In this document: positions 34,523-43,151 of the stretch, piece by piece
Numbering within the stretch: position 1 is the first letter of the stretch
Layout of the letters: every line of letters begins with the position of its first letter
Assembly: GCF_001612635.1 (NCBI RefSeq)
Contig: NZ_BDAV01000009.1
Span: forward strand, 434,001 to 498,000
DNA: 64,000 nt
Reading direction: 5' to 3'
From: Nocardia africana NBRC 100379
Lineage (GTDB): Bacteria; Actinomycetota; Actinomycetes; Mycobacteriales; Mycobacteriaceae
Made by a program: the position numbers and the translations under genes
The notes under the pieces: generated by a model
The model's input: the letters and a program-made list of their open reading frames with translations, nothing else
Database searches by the model: none
What the model was told of the DNA's origin: nothing

Positions 34523-34744
34523 TGTTAAGCTTCCTCTGTGCATGTGATGCCGCCCAACGCTGACGGCACACATTCGAATTTCCTTGCTACATGGCGCATT
34601 ATGAGCGCTTCCGCCTCTCCCCACACACGCCGGCTTCACTTCTCTCCCGGAATGCCGGAGGTACGTCTCCGCCGTCGCGGCCTTGCCGGTATGGCCACTC
34701 CCCTGCCTCCGGCGGTGAGCCACGCCGGACCGACTAATCGTTTA

Positions 34745-34768
34745 ATGCGCATATGTGCGTACCGGTAT
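34745..34768. repeat. Direct repeat copy 2
   Basis: ATGCGCATAT at 34745-34754, then GTGC, GTAC and CGGTAT at 34763-34768. Lies 129 bp upstream of the DUF2784 start. Confidence 0.55.
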
Positions 34769-34896
34769 CTTTTGTGCCGCTCCATCGGCCGCGACCGGAA
34801 GGCCGTGGGAGACAAAGTCGTTCACCCGATGACGCCGGGGCTCGACGGCAGAATCCCGCGCACAACGGGCGCGAGCGCCTTAGTCTGGATTACGTG

Positions 34897-35274
34897 ATGT
34901 ACCGGCTGCTGGCAGATGCCACCGCGGGTGTGCATTTCCTGTTCATCGCCTACCTCGTCGTCGGCGGCTTCGTCGCGTGGCGGTGGCGCCGGACGATCTG
35001 GACCCATGTCGCCGCGGTGGCGTGGGGTTTCAGCACGATCCTGTTCGCCATCGACTGCCCCCTGACCTACCTGGAGACGTGGGCCCGTGAACGTGGGGGC
35101 GAAGCCGGCCTGCCGTCGACCGGCTTCATCGCCCACTACATCACCGGGGTGCTCTATCCGCGCAGCGCGCTCGATCTGGTGCGCGTGCTGGTCGTGGTGC
35201 TGGTGGCGATTTCGTGGATCGGCTACGTCCGGCTCGGGCGGCGGTACCGATCGCATCACGCGATCGCCGAGTAA
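34897..35274 (+). CDS. DUF2784 membrane protein
   Basis: 125 aa from ATG 34897 (GTG 34894 is in frame). Four hydrophobic helices: DATAGVHFLFIAYLVVGGF, VAAVAWGFSTILF, and two C-terminal helices around LVRVLVVVLVAISWIGY. The central CPLTYLETWARERGG and TGFIAHYITGVLYP segments match the DUF2784 family. Function unknown. No neighbour suggests one; it lies between a lower-GC intergenic region and a convergent tetR with 14 bp between stops. Confidence 0.85.
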   Translation: MYRLLADATAGVHFLFIAYLVVGGFVAWRWRRTIWTHVAAVAWGFSTILFAIDCPLTYLETWARERGGEAGLPSTGFIAHYITGVLYPRSALDLVRVLVVVLVAISWIGYVRLGRRYRSHHAIAE

Positions 35275-35288
35275 CGCATGCGCGCGGG

Positions 35289-35861
35289 CTACTCCCGGCT
35301 CATCGCCCGCACCGCACGGACGACGTCGTCCCCGGTCAGCTGATCACCGGCCGGGGCGATGAGCCACTGCAGCGCCATCCCCTGGAACAGAGCGAAATAC
35401 AGTTTGGCGACCGCGCGAGCATCCCCGGCCGACAGGTCGGGATGAACCTCACGCAGCGGCTCGACGAGCCCGGTGTAGACCTCCTCGGTCGCGGTGGAGA
35501 AGTACTCCTGGGATTCGGGTGACCGAGCCACCCGCACCCCGTTCTCGAAGCTGAGAATCAACTCGTCCGGGTGGCTCTGGATGACGTCCATCATGGCGTT
35601 CCAGGTCGCCTCCAGCGATTGCGCCAGGGTGCGCCCCTCCCCCGCGTCGCGGATGGCCTCTTCCATCCCGCGGCCGATCTCGTCACCGGTCACCTCCGCG
35701 ATGGCCTCGGCGACCAGTCGATCCTTCGTGCCGAAGTGATAGCCGATCGCGGCCAGGCTGACCCCCGCCGCACCAGCGATATCGCGTGCGGTCACCTTGG
35801 CGAGACCTCGCTCCAGAATCGCCTTCCTCGCCCCTGCCAACAGATCCTCTCGATTACCCAT
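35289..35861 (-). CDS. TetR-family repressor divergent from an FAD monooxygenase
   Basis: 190 aa from ATG 35861. HTH: VTARDIAGAAGVSLAAIGYHFGTKDRLV (about 23-50). A nested inverted repeat lies between it and the flavin monooxygenase, with its nearest arm only 14 bp from this start, which indicates autoregulation and control of the monooxygenase. The inducer is unknown; antibiotics or aromatic compounds are typical for this arrangement. Confidence 0.92.
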   Translation of the reverse strand: MGNREDLLAGARKAILERGLAKVTARDIAGAAGVSLAAIGYHFGTKDRLVAEAIAEVTGDEIGRGMEEAIRDAGEGRTLAQSLEATWNAMMDVIQSHPDELILSFENGVRVARSPESQEYFSTATEEVYTGLVEPLREVHPDLSAGDARAVAKLYFALFQGMALQWLIAPAGDQLTGDDVVRAVRAMSRE

Positions 35862-35874
35862 ATGCCCAGGTTAC

Positions 35875-35937
35875 AACGTCTTAGACATTTGTACTAGACA
35901 GATGTGCCAACGATATGGCACATTTGTCTAAGACGTT
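35875..35937. promoter_or_regulatory. Nested inverted-repeat operator between tetR and FAD monooxygenase
   Basis: Outer arms AACGTCTTAGACA (35875-35887) and TGTCTAAGACGTT (35925-35937) are perfectly complementary over 13 bp. Inner arms TAGACAGATGTGCCA (35895-35909) and TGGCACATTTGTCTA (35916-35930) pair with one mismatch. The repeated unit TAGACAnATGTG occurs in three places, as expected for cooperative binding of two TetR dimers. Confidence 0.8.
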
Positions 35938-35963
35938 CGGACCAAACGATAGGAATCGCCCCC

Positions 35964-37208
35964 ATGAACACCGCCTCCCGTCCCCTGCACATCCTGGTCT
36001 CCGGTGGCGGTATCGCCGGTAATGCCGTTGCGCTGCAACTGCTTCGAGCAGGCGTCGCGGTCACTGTCGTCGAGCGTGCCACCGCTCCCCGCCCGGGCGG
36101 GCAGGCGGTCGATCTGCGCGGCCCCAGCCGCGAGGTGGCCGAGCGCATGGGCCTCATGCCCGGCATCGCCGAGTACCAGCTCGAAGAACTCGGCATGTCC
36201 TACATCGACCACAGGGGCCGCACCTACGCGAACATGGCGATGGAACACTTCGACGGCAAGGGCCCGGTCGCCGACATCGAGATCACCCGTGGTGACCTCA
36301 ACCAGGTCCTGCTCGACGCCGTGGCCGCGGCCGGCGGCGAGCTGGACTACCGCTACGGCGAGTGGATCGAAGCGCTGACCCAGGACGACACCGGCGTCAC
36401 GGTGGAATTCGCCTCGGGGCGCACCGGGCACTTCGATCTCGTCGTCGGCGCCGACGGTGTGCATTCGGCGACCCGGCGGCTGGCTTTCGGCCCGGAGGAG
36501 CAGTTCAGCACCTTCCTGGGCGGCTACGCCTCGTTCTTCACGATGCCCACGCCGGCGGGGCTGACGCCCGGCTGGTTCGCCATGCAGCTCGTTCCCTCCG
36601 CCGCGGTCGGCCTGCGGCCCGACCGCGATCCCGCGACCGCCAAGGCGATTCTCACCCTGCTCGCCGATCCCGATCCGGCGCTGCGCCGCGATACCGCCGC
36701 GCAGCAGCGGTTGATCCGCGAGAAGATCGGCTCCCAGCCGCACTGGCACGCTCCCACCATTTTGGCGGCCATGACCGAGGCCGACGACTTCTACTTCGAC
36801 GAACTCGCGCGCATCGATATGCCCACTCTGGCGGCCGGGCGGGTGACCCTGGTCGGCGACGCCGGCTACTGCGGCTCACCGATGACCGGGATGGGCACCG
36901 CGATGGCGCTCGTCGGCGCCTACATCCTCGCGGGGGAGCTCGCGGCCGATCCGGGCGATGTCGCGGCGGCGCTGCGCCGTTACGAGGAGAAGGTCACGCC
37001 GTTCCTCGACAAGGCCAAGGAACTCCCCGGCGGCGGTATCGATATGATGCTGTCCCCCAGTGCGTTCGGCACATCCATGCGGCGAACCGCCAACCGGATC
37101 ATGATGTCGAAACCCATGCGGCCGGTGATGATGAAGCTGTTCTTCGGCAAGACCGACGACTACGAGCTGCCCACGTACGAGACCCCCGCCGCCACGACCG
37201 GCCGGTAG
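35964..37208 (+). CDS. FAD-dependent monooxygenase (class A, TetX/PHBH-like)
   Basis: 414 aa from ATG 35964. The FAD loop VSGGGIAGNAVALQLLRAG is N-terminal (about 11-29), followed by VVERA, an internal DG motif VVGADGVHSATRRL, and the GD motif VTLVGDAGYCGSPMTGMGTAMALVGAYIL. Such enzymes hydroxylate aromatics or inactivate tetracycline- or rifamycin-like drugs; the substrate is not readable. Divergent tetR and a strong operator suggest ligand-induced expression. It is cytosolic. Confidence 0.92.
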   Translation: MNTASRPLHILVSGGGIAGNAVALQLLRAGVAVTVVERATAPRPGGQAVDLRGPSREVAERMGLMPGIAEYQLEELGMSYIDHRGRTYANMAMEHFDGKGPVADIEITRGDLNQVLLDAVAAAGGELDYRYGEWIEALTQDDTGVTVEFASGRTGHFDLVVGADGVHSATRRLAFGPEEQFSTFLGGYASFFTMPTPAGLTPGWFAMQLVPSAAVGLRPDRDPATAKAILTLLADPDPALRRDTAAQQRLIREKIGSQPHWHAPTILAAMTEADDFYFDELARIDMPTLAAGRVTLVGDAGYCGSPMTGMGTAMALVGAYILAGELAADPGDVAAALRRYEEKVTPFLDKAKELPGGGIDMMLSPSAFGTSMRRTANRIMMSKPMRPVMMKLFFGKTDDYELPTYETPAATTGR

Positions 37209-37215
37209 GCGCGGA

Positions 37216-37671
37216 TCACAGCTGGGCCGTCGTGCCCGGCGCCAACCCTTCGGCGAGCCGCAGCTTGGCGGCCAGATCCGACAGCAGCTCGATCGAGGAC
37301 GCGGACAGTCCGGCAGCGGTGGTGAGCAGCCGCCGCAGCGCCGGATCGTCCACCGCCGACGACACCAGGTCGTCACCGGGCACCGGATCACCCGGTCCCC
37401 CGTCGTTGAACCGGGTCAGTTCCACCGCCAGCACCCTGGCCACGGTTTCGACCAGAGCTCGAGACGGATTGTCGCGGTTGCCCGATCGCAGCTGGGACAG
37501 ATAGGTCGCCGAGACCGGATGCCCGGCCTGGGTCACGCGAAAGGCCAAGGCGCGATTGGTCATCCGGGTACCGTGCGCCTGCTCCCACTGCGAGACGACC
37601 TCGTTGAAACGGTCCGCGAATCTCACCGGCGAAACACCCCCAGGCCGCTGCGAGGAACGCGCACGGGCCAC
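37216..37671 (-). CDS. EspR-like XRE-type helix-turn-helix regulator
   Basis: 151 aa from ATG 37671. The HTH contains VSATYLSQLRSGNRDNPSRALVETVARVL (about 54-82), very like the recognition region of EspR (APYLSQLRSGNRTNPS as I recall it), followed by a helical C terminus that in EspR makes dimers. EspR is a nucleoid-associated regulator of secretion loci in mycobacteria; the role here is unknown. It is convergent with the flavin monooxygenase and divergent from the nucleoside hydrolase. Confidence 0.83.
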   Translation of the reverse strand: MARARSSQRPGGVSPVRFADRFNEVVSQWEQAHGTRMTNRALAFRVTQAGHPVSATYLSQLRSGNRDNPSRALVETVARVLAVELTRFNDGGPGDPVPGDDLVSSAVDDPALRRLLTTAAGLSASSIELLSDLAAKLRLAEGLAPGTTAQL

Positions 37672-37771
37672 AACACGAGAATTGACATATCGAAACTACC
37701 CTCGCCCGCATCGTTTCGCCCGCCGACGGGCCGGACGGGGCGGGCCGGTGGCGGGCCGCTAGTCTCGCACC

Positions 37772-38824
37772 GTGCGGCAGACGATCATGGTGGACGTAGA
37801 CACCGGAATCGACGATGCGCTGGCGCTGCTGTATCTGCTGGCGGATCCGCAGCTCGAGATCGCCGGAATCGCCTCGACCGGAGGCAATGTCCCCACCGCA
37901 CAGGTCGCGGCGAACAATCTGGCCCTGCTGGATCTGTGCCGGGCGCCGGCCATCGAGGTGGCACTGGGTGCGGCGCAACCGCTGGCGATCCCGCTGCGCA
38001 CCACCGAGGACACCCACGGTCCGCACGGGATCGGTTATGCCGAACTGCCGACCTCTCCGCGCCCGCTGTCGGATCGATCGGCGGCGCAATTGTGGGTCGA
38101 TACGGTGCGTGCGCGTCCGGGTGCGGTACTGGGCCTGTGCACCGGGCCGTTGACCAATCTGGCCCTGGCCCTGGAACTGGAACCCCAACTGCCGCAATTG
38201 CTTCGGCGGCTGGTGGTCATGGGCGGCGCGTTCCGGCATCCGGGGAACACCACCCCGACCAACGAGTGGAACGTGCACGTCGACCCGGAGGCCGCCAAAG
38301 TGGTCTTCGACGCGTTCTCCGCCGCCCCGCAGGATCGGCGGCCGATCGTCTGCGCGCTCGATATCACCGAATCGATCGAGATGTTCCCCGACCATCTGCG
38401 GCGGATCGCCGAGCGAGCGCACTGCGCCGGCGTCGCGATGCCGGCCCCCGGGGATCCGCCCGGCCTCCGGTCCGAGGCGGCCAATCCGGTCGTGCGGTTC
38501 CTGATCGACGCGGTGCGGTTCTACTTCGAGTTCCACCAGCACTACGACCAGGGATACCTGGCGCACATGCACGATCCGTTCGCCGCGGCGGTCGCGCTCG
38601 AACCGACCCTGGCGGTGCTGCGCCCGGCCACGGTGGATGTCGAGCTGGCCGGGACGATCACCCGCGGCACCACGGTCGCCGATTGGGCGGGGATGTGGGG
38701 CCGCGCGCCCAATGCCGATATCGCGGTCGGTACCGACCCGGCGGCCTTCTTCGACCGCATGATCGCGCGTATCGGTGATTTCGCGGCGGCGCTGTATCCG
38801 CCGGTGGCACAGGAGGTCCGGTGA
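37772..38824 (+). CDS. Inosine-uridine-type nucleoside hydrolase
   Basis: 350 aa from GTG 37772. The Ca2+-binding N terminus DVDTGIDDALALLYLL (about 8-23) has the family DxDxGxDDA motif. Further landmarks: LCTGPLTNLALAL, VMGGAFRHPGNTTPTNEWNVHVDPEAA, and the late YLAHMHDPFAAAVAL with the conserved His-Asp. It cleaves ribonucleosides to base and ribose. The next gene overlaps by GTGA, so the amidohydrolase probably works with it in salvage or catabolism. Confidence 0.92.
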   Translation: MRQTIMVDVDTGIDDALALLYLLADPQLEIAGIASTGGNVPTAQVAANNLALLDLCRAPAIEVALGAAQPLAIPLRTTEDTHGPHGIGYAELPTSPRPLSDRSAAQLWVDTVRARPGAVLGLCTGPLTNLALALELEPQLPQLLRRLVVMGGAFRHPGNTTPTNEWNVHVDPEAAKVVFDAFSAAPQDRRPIVCALDITESIEMFPDHLRRIAERAHCAGVAMPAPGDPPGLRSEAANPVVRFLIDAVRFYFEFHQHYDQGYLAHMHDPFAAAVALEPTLAVLRPATVDVELAGTITRGTTVADWAGMWGRAPNADIAVGTDPAAFFDRMIARIGDFAAALYPPVAQEVR

Positions 38825-39708
38825 CGGTCGACGAGGGTGACCAGGCGGCGGTGGCGCAGTTCCGGGACCGGATGGGGCTTCCCGGAATCATCGATGTGCA
38901 CACCCATTTCATGCCCGATCGGGTGCTGCGCAAGGTGTGGGCGTATTTCGATTCCGCGGGTCCGCTGATCGGACGGCCGTGGCCGATCGCCTATCGCGAC
39001 GACGAGCAGCAGCGCCTGGATACGCTGCGTGGTTTCGGAGTGCGCGCGTTCACCTCCCTGGTGTACCCGCACAAACCCGATATGGCGGCGTGGCTGAACG
39101 AGTGGGCGGCCGACTTCGCGGCACGCACCCCGGGCTGCCTGCACACCGCGACCTTCTATCCCGAGCACGGCGCCGGAAGTTATGTGAGCGCGGCGATCGA
39201 ATCCGGCGCACGTATCTTCAAATCACATATCCAGGTCGGTGACTACCATCCGGGCGATCCGTTGCTGACCGAGGTGTGGGGGCTGTTGTCCGAGGCCGGG
39301 ATTCCGGTGCTGATCCATTGTGGCTCGGGCCCGGCGCCGGGGGAATTCACCGGTCCGGAACCGATCGCGGCTCTGCTGCAGCGGTTTCCGCGCCTGACGC
39401 TGATCATCGCCCATATGGGCGTGCCCGAGTACTCCGAATTTCTCGACCTCGCCGAGCGCTACGACAACGTGCACCTCGACACCACGATGTCGTTCACGGA
39501 CTTCATCGAGGAACGAAACCCGTTCCCGCGCAACGAATATGCGCGCCTGTCCGAGCTGGGCGAGCGGATCCTGTTCGGCAGCGACTTCCCGAACATCCCG
39601 TACTCGTATGCCCACGCGCTGGAAGCGCTGGAACGACTCGGCGTGGGCACCGACTGGGTGCGCGCGGTGTGCTACGGCAATGCGGCGCGGCTGTTCCGGA
39701 TGAGCTGA
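38821..39708 (+). CDS. Amidohydrolase-2 family metal-dependent hydrolase
   Basis: 295 aa from GTG 38821. The metal ligands are visible: IIDVHTHFMPD (His-x-His near residue 27), FKSHIQVG, VLIHCGSG, IIAHMG and the final Asp in ILFGSDFPNIPYSY. This is the Amidohydro_2 (ACMSD/dihydroorotase-like) barrel. Substrate unknown; coupling with the nucleoside hydrolase suggests a ring-opened base or nucleoside-derived compound. A hairpin follows the stop. Confidence 0.9.
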   Translation: MTVDEGDQAAVAQFRDRMGLPGIIDVHTHFMPDRVLRKVWAYFDSAGPLIGRPWPIAYRDDEQQRLDTLRGFGVRAFTSLVYPHKPDMAAWLNEWAADFAARTPGCLHTATFYPEHGAGSYVSAAIESGARIFKSHIQVGDYHPGDPLLTEVWGLLSEAGIPVLIHCGSGPAPGEFTGPEPIAALLQRFPRLTLIIAHMGVPEYSEFLDLAERYDNVHLDTTMSFTDFIEERNPFPRNEYARLSELGERILFGSDFPNIPYSYAHALEALERLGVGTDWVRAVCYGNAARLFRMS

Positions 39709-39710
39709 GG

Positions 39711-39741
39711 TGTCCGGGCGCGTATTCTGCTCGCCCGGACA
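39711..39741. terminator. 10-bp stem hairpin between amidohydrolase and meaB
   Basis: TGTCCGGGCG (39711-39720) and CGCCCGGACA (39732-39741) are perfect arms with an 11-nt loop, between convergent genes. Confidence 0.75.
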
Positions 39742-39747
39742 GCCCCG

Positions 39748-40893
39748 CTACTTCTCGTCGAAGGCGCGCAGCAGTTCCTCGGCCGCCAGGGCCGGGGTCA
39801 GCGAGCCGTCGCGGATCTGCTTTTCCACCTGCGCGCGAATCGCTTTCACGCCGGGACTGTCGGCCAGCCGGCGCAGCAACTGGTCGTGCACCATCGTCCA
39901 GGTCCAGTCGACCTGCTGGCGGCGGCGCTTCTCGGCGAACTCCCCCGCCTCGGTGAGAACACGCCGGTGTTCGAGGACCGTATCCCAGAAGGTGTCCAGA
40001 CCGGTACCGTTCAGCCCGCTCATGGTGAGAACCGGTGGGCGCCAGAGGGAATCGCGCGGATGGATCAGCCGCATCGCGCCCTGCAGCTCGCGTGCGGCCG
40101 CCCGCGCCTCCACTTCGTGGCGGCCGTCGGCCTTGTTGACCGCGACCAGGTCGGCCAGCTCCAGCACACCCTTCTTGATGCCCTGCAACTGATCTCCGGT
40201 ACGGGCCAGGGTGAGGAAGCAGAACGCGTCGACCATATTGGCGACGGTCACCTCCGACTGGCCGACGCCCACCGTCTCGACCAGGATCACGTCGTAACCG
40301 GCGGCCTCGAGCAGCACGATGGTTTCCCGGGTCGCCTTGGCGACACCACCCAGTGTGCCCGCGGTCGGCGACGGGCGGATGAACGCGTCGCGTTCCACCG
40401 ACAGCCGTGCCATGCGGGTCTTGTCGCCGAGAATCGAGCCACCGGTACGAGTCGAGGACGGATCCACCGCCAGCACCGCGACCCGATGCCCCTGGCCGAT
40501 CAGATACATCCCGAGCGCGTCGATGAACGTCGACTTGCCCACGCCCGGAACGCCGGTGATACCGACCCGATTGGACTCGGCGGCGCCGCCTTCGGCCGTC
40601 AGCTCGAGCAGCAGCCGCTGCGCCGCCTCGCGGTGATCGGCACGGGTCGATTCGACCAGCGTGATCGCGCGGGCGAGCGCGGCGCGCTGATTGTCGCGGA
40701 TCGCCGCTGCCAGCTCCGCCACATCGATGGTCCGGCGTCGCCCGCCGCCCTGCGACCGCGGTCCGTCCACGCGCAGCGCCGGGGGCAGGCCGCGGGCCGT
40801 GGACAGGGCCTGGCTTCCGGGCAACTCCGCCTTCGCGGGCAACTCCGCCCCGGCGGGCGCATCGCCCGCCGGGGTCCGGTCGACGTCGCTCAT
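39748..40893 (-). CDS. meaB: MeaB/ArgK-type GTPase chaperone of methylmalonyl-CoA mutase
   Basis: 381 aa from ATG 40893, overlapping the mutB stop by ATGA. P-loop GVPGVGKSTF, switch AVDPSSTRTGGSILGDKTRM, VETVGVGQSE and NKADG match the G3E-family MeaB. It protects methylmalonyl-CoA mutase from inactivation and gates loading of adenosylcobalamin. An N-terminal extension of about 60 residues (PAGAELPAKAELPG) is disordered and not essential to the fold. Last gene of the mutA-mutB-meaB operon. Confidence 0.95.
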   Translation of the reverse strand: MSDVDRTPAGDAPAGAELPAKAELPGSQALSTARGLPPALRVDGPRSQGGGRRRTIDVAELAAAIRDNQRAALARAITLVESTRADHREAAQRLLLELTAEGGAAESNRVGITGVPGVGKSTFIDALGMYLIGQGHRVAVLAVDPSSTRTGGSILGDKTRMARLSVERDAFIRPSPTAGTLGGVAKATRETIVLLEAAGYDVILVETVGVGQSEVTVANMVDAFCFLTLARTGDQLQGIKKGVLELADLVAVNKADGRHEVEARAAARELQGAMRLIHPRDSLWRPPVLTMSGLNGTGLDTFWDTVLEHRRVLTEAGEFAEKRRRQQVDWTWTMVHDQLLRRLADSPGVKAIRAQVEKQIRDGSLTPALAAEELLRAFDEK

Positions 40894-43151
40894 TCCGCCT
40901 CGGCTTGTCCGCCGATCTCGTGGCCGAGTTCGGCCGCCAGTTTTTGCAGCAGGCCGATCGCGGCGTCGGCGATCACGGTGCCCGGCGGGAAGATCGCCGC
41001 GGCGCCGGCGGCATACAGCTCGTCGAAGTCACCGGGCGGAATCACCCCGCCGACGATGACCATGATGTCGGGGCGACCGACATCGGCCAGTGCCTGCCGC
41101 AGGGCGGGCACCAGCGTGAGGTGACCGGCCGCCAGCGAGGAGACACCGACGATGTGCACGTCGTTGTCGGCCGCCTGCTGGGCCACCTCTTCCGGGGTCT
41201 GGAACAGCGGGCCCACATCGACGTCCATGCCCAGGTCGGCGAAGGCGGTCGCGATCACCTTCTGGCCCCGGTCGTGGCCGTCCTGGCCCATCTTGGCGAC
41301 GAGGATGCGCGGCCGGCGGCCCTCGGCCTCGGCGAATTCCTCGACCAGCTCGATGGCCCTGCTGATATTGGTCACCTTGCCGGCCTCCTCTCGGTAGACG
41401 CCCGACAGTGTGCGGATCTCGGCCTGATGGCGACCGTACACCTTCTCCAGCGCGTCGGAGATCTCGCCGACGGTGGCCTTGGCGCGCGCGGCATCGATGG
41501 CCAGGGCGAGCAGGTTGTTGGCCATCCCCCCTTCGGAAGACGCTGCGGCCCTGGCCAATTCGGCCAGCGTCCGCTCGACCTCGGCGTTGTCGCGCTCGGC
41601 GCGCAGGCGGCGCAGCTTCTCGTTCTGCTCGGCGCGCACGCGCGAGTTCTCGACCTTGAGGACCTCGATCTCCTGGTCCTCGGTCACCTGGTACTTGTTG
41701 ACACCGATCACCGGCTGCGCGCCGGTGTCGATGCGCGCCTGGGTGCGGGCCGCGGCCTCCTCGATGCGCAGCTTCGGGATGCCCTCCGAAATCGCCTGCG
41801 CCATACCGCCGTGCGCCTCGACCTCAGCGATGTGGGCCCGCGCCCGCTCGGCGAGCTGGTGGGTCAGCCACTCCACGTAGTAGGAGCCGCCCCACGGGTC
41901 GATCGGGCGCGTGGTGCCCGACTCCTGCTGCAGCAGCAATTGGGTGTTGCGGGCGATGCGGGCGGAGAAGTCGGTGGGCAGCGCCAGCGCCTCGTCGAGA
42001 GCGTTGGTGTGCAGCGACTGGGTGTGGCCCTGGGTCGCGGCCATCGCCTCGACGCAGGTGCGCGCCACGTTGTTGAACACGTCCTGCGCGGTCAGCGACC
42101 AGCCCGAGGTCTGCGAGTGAGTGCGCAGTGACAGCGACTTCTGGCTCTTGGGTTCGAACTTCGACACCAGCTCGCTCCACAGCAGCCGGCCCGCGCGCAG
42201 CTTCGCGACCTCCATGAAGAAGTTCATGCCGATGGCCCAGAAGAACGACAGCCGCGGCGCGAACTGGTCGATCTCCATGCCCGCGTCCAGGCCGGCACGG
42301 ATGTATTCGACGCCGTCGGCCAGGGTGTAGGCCAGCTCCAGATCGGCCGTGGCTCCGGCTTCCTGGATGTGGTAGCCGGAGATGGAGATCGAGTTGAACT
42401 TCGGCATCTTCGCGGAGGTGTAGGCGAAGATGTCGGAGATGATCCGCATCGAGGGCTTGGGCGGATAAATGTAGGTGTTGCGGACCATGAACTCCTTCAG
42501 AATGTCGTTCTGAATGGTTCCGGCCAGCTGTTCGGGCTTGACGCCCTGTTCCTCGGCGGCGACGACGTACAGCGCCAGGATCGGCAGCACCGCGCCGTTC
42601 ATGGTCATCGACACCGACACCTGATCCAGCGGAATCTGATCGAACAGTTCCCGCATGTCCAGGATCGAGTCGATGGCGACGCCGGCCATACCGACGTCAC
42701 CGGTGACGCGCGGGTGATCGGAGTCGTAGCCGCGATGGGTGGCCAGGTCGAAGGCGACCGACAGACCCTTCTGGCCCGCGGCCAGGTTGCGGCGGTAGAA
42801 GGCGTTGGAATCGGCGGCGGTGGAGAAACCCGCGTACTGGCGGATGGTCCACGGCTGATTCACGTACATGGTCGGGTACGGGCCGCGCACGAACGGCGCC
42901 ACACCGGGCACGCTGTCGAGCGGATAGCCTTCGGCCACAACGGCATCGCGGTCGGCCTTGGTGTACACCGGCGCGACGTCGATACCTTCGGGGGTGGCCC
43001 AGACCAGTTGTTCGGGCGCGTAGCCGTTGGCGGCGGCCGATTCGGCGACGAACGCCTCGACGTCGCCGCCACCGGTCCGCCCGACCGCCGGTTCGCCCAG
43101 CGGCACCTCGGCGAAGCTGCCGATCACGTGGTTCACATCTCGAGTAGTCAT
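40890..43151 (-). CDS. mutB: Methylmalonyl-CoA mutase large (catalytic) subunit
   Basis: 753 aa from ATG 43151. The N-terminal TIM barrel has the CoA/substrate signatures YPTMYVNQPWTIRQYAGFSTAADSNAFYRRNL and SGYHIQEAGAT, and TRPIDPWGGSYY. The C-terminal B12-binding domain contains KMGQDGHDRGQKVI with the cobalt-ligating His626, VDVGPLF and VGGVIPPGDFDEL. It interconverts methylmalonyl-CoA and succinyl-CoA, needed when propionyl-CoA arises from cholesterol or odd-chain lipid breakdown. It overlaps mutA by one base (TAATG). Confidence 0.96.
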   Translation of the reverse strand: MTTRDVNHVIGSFAEVPLGEPAVGRTGGGDVEAFVAESAAANGYAPEQLVWATPEGIDVAPVYTKADRDAVVAEGYPLDSVPGVAPFVRGPYPTMYVNQPWTIRQYAGFSTAADSNAFYRRNLAAGQKGLSVAFDLATHRGYDSDHPRVTGDVGMAGVAIDSILDMRELFDQIPLDQVSVSMTMNGAVLPILALYVVAAEEQGVKPEQLAGTIQNDILKEFMVRNTYIYPPKPSMRIISDIFAYTSAKMPKFNSISISGYHIQEAGATADLELAYTLADGVEYIRAGLDAGMEIDQFAPRLSFFWAIGMNFFMEVAKLRAGRLLWSELVSKFEPKSQKSLSLRTHSQTSGWSLTAQDVFNNVARTCVEAMAATQGHTQSLHTNALDEALALPTDFSARIARNTQLLLQQESGTTRPIDPWGGSYYVEWLTHQLAERARAHIAEVEAHGGMAQAISEGIPKLRIEEAAARTQARIDTGAQPVIGVNKYQVTEDQEIEVLKVENSRVRAEQNEKLRRLRAERDNAEVERTLAELARAAASSEGGMANNLLALAIDAARAKATVGEISDALEKVYGRHQAEIRTLSGVYREEAGKVTNISRAIELVEEFAEAEGRRPRILVAKMGQDGHDRGQKVIATAFADLGMDVDVGPLFQTPEEVAQQAADNDVHIVGVSSLAAGHLTLVPALRQALADVGRPDIMVIVGGVIPPGDFDELYAAGAAAIFPPGTVIADAAIGLLQKLAAELGHEIGGQAEAE

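Larger units (their letters stand above)
34418..34896. other. 479-bp intergenic region of lower GC, with a 24-bp direct repeat
   Basis: No convincing gene. Short frames exist but lack ribosome sites and family features. The region has runs such as TTGTTAAGC and TCGTTTAATGCG that are unusually A/T-rich for the window. It contains two copies of ATGCGCATAT-N4-GTAY-CGGTAT 246 bp apart. It may hold the promoter of the DUF2784 gene, a regulatory RNA, or remnants of transferred DNA; none is provable from this sequence. Confidence 0.5.
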
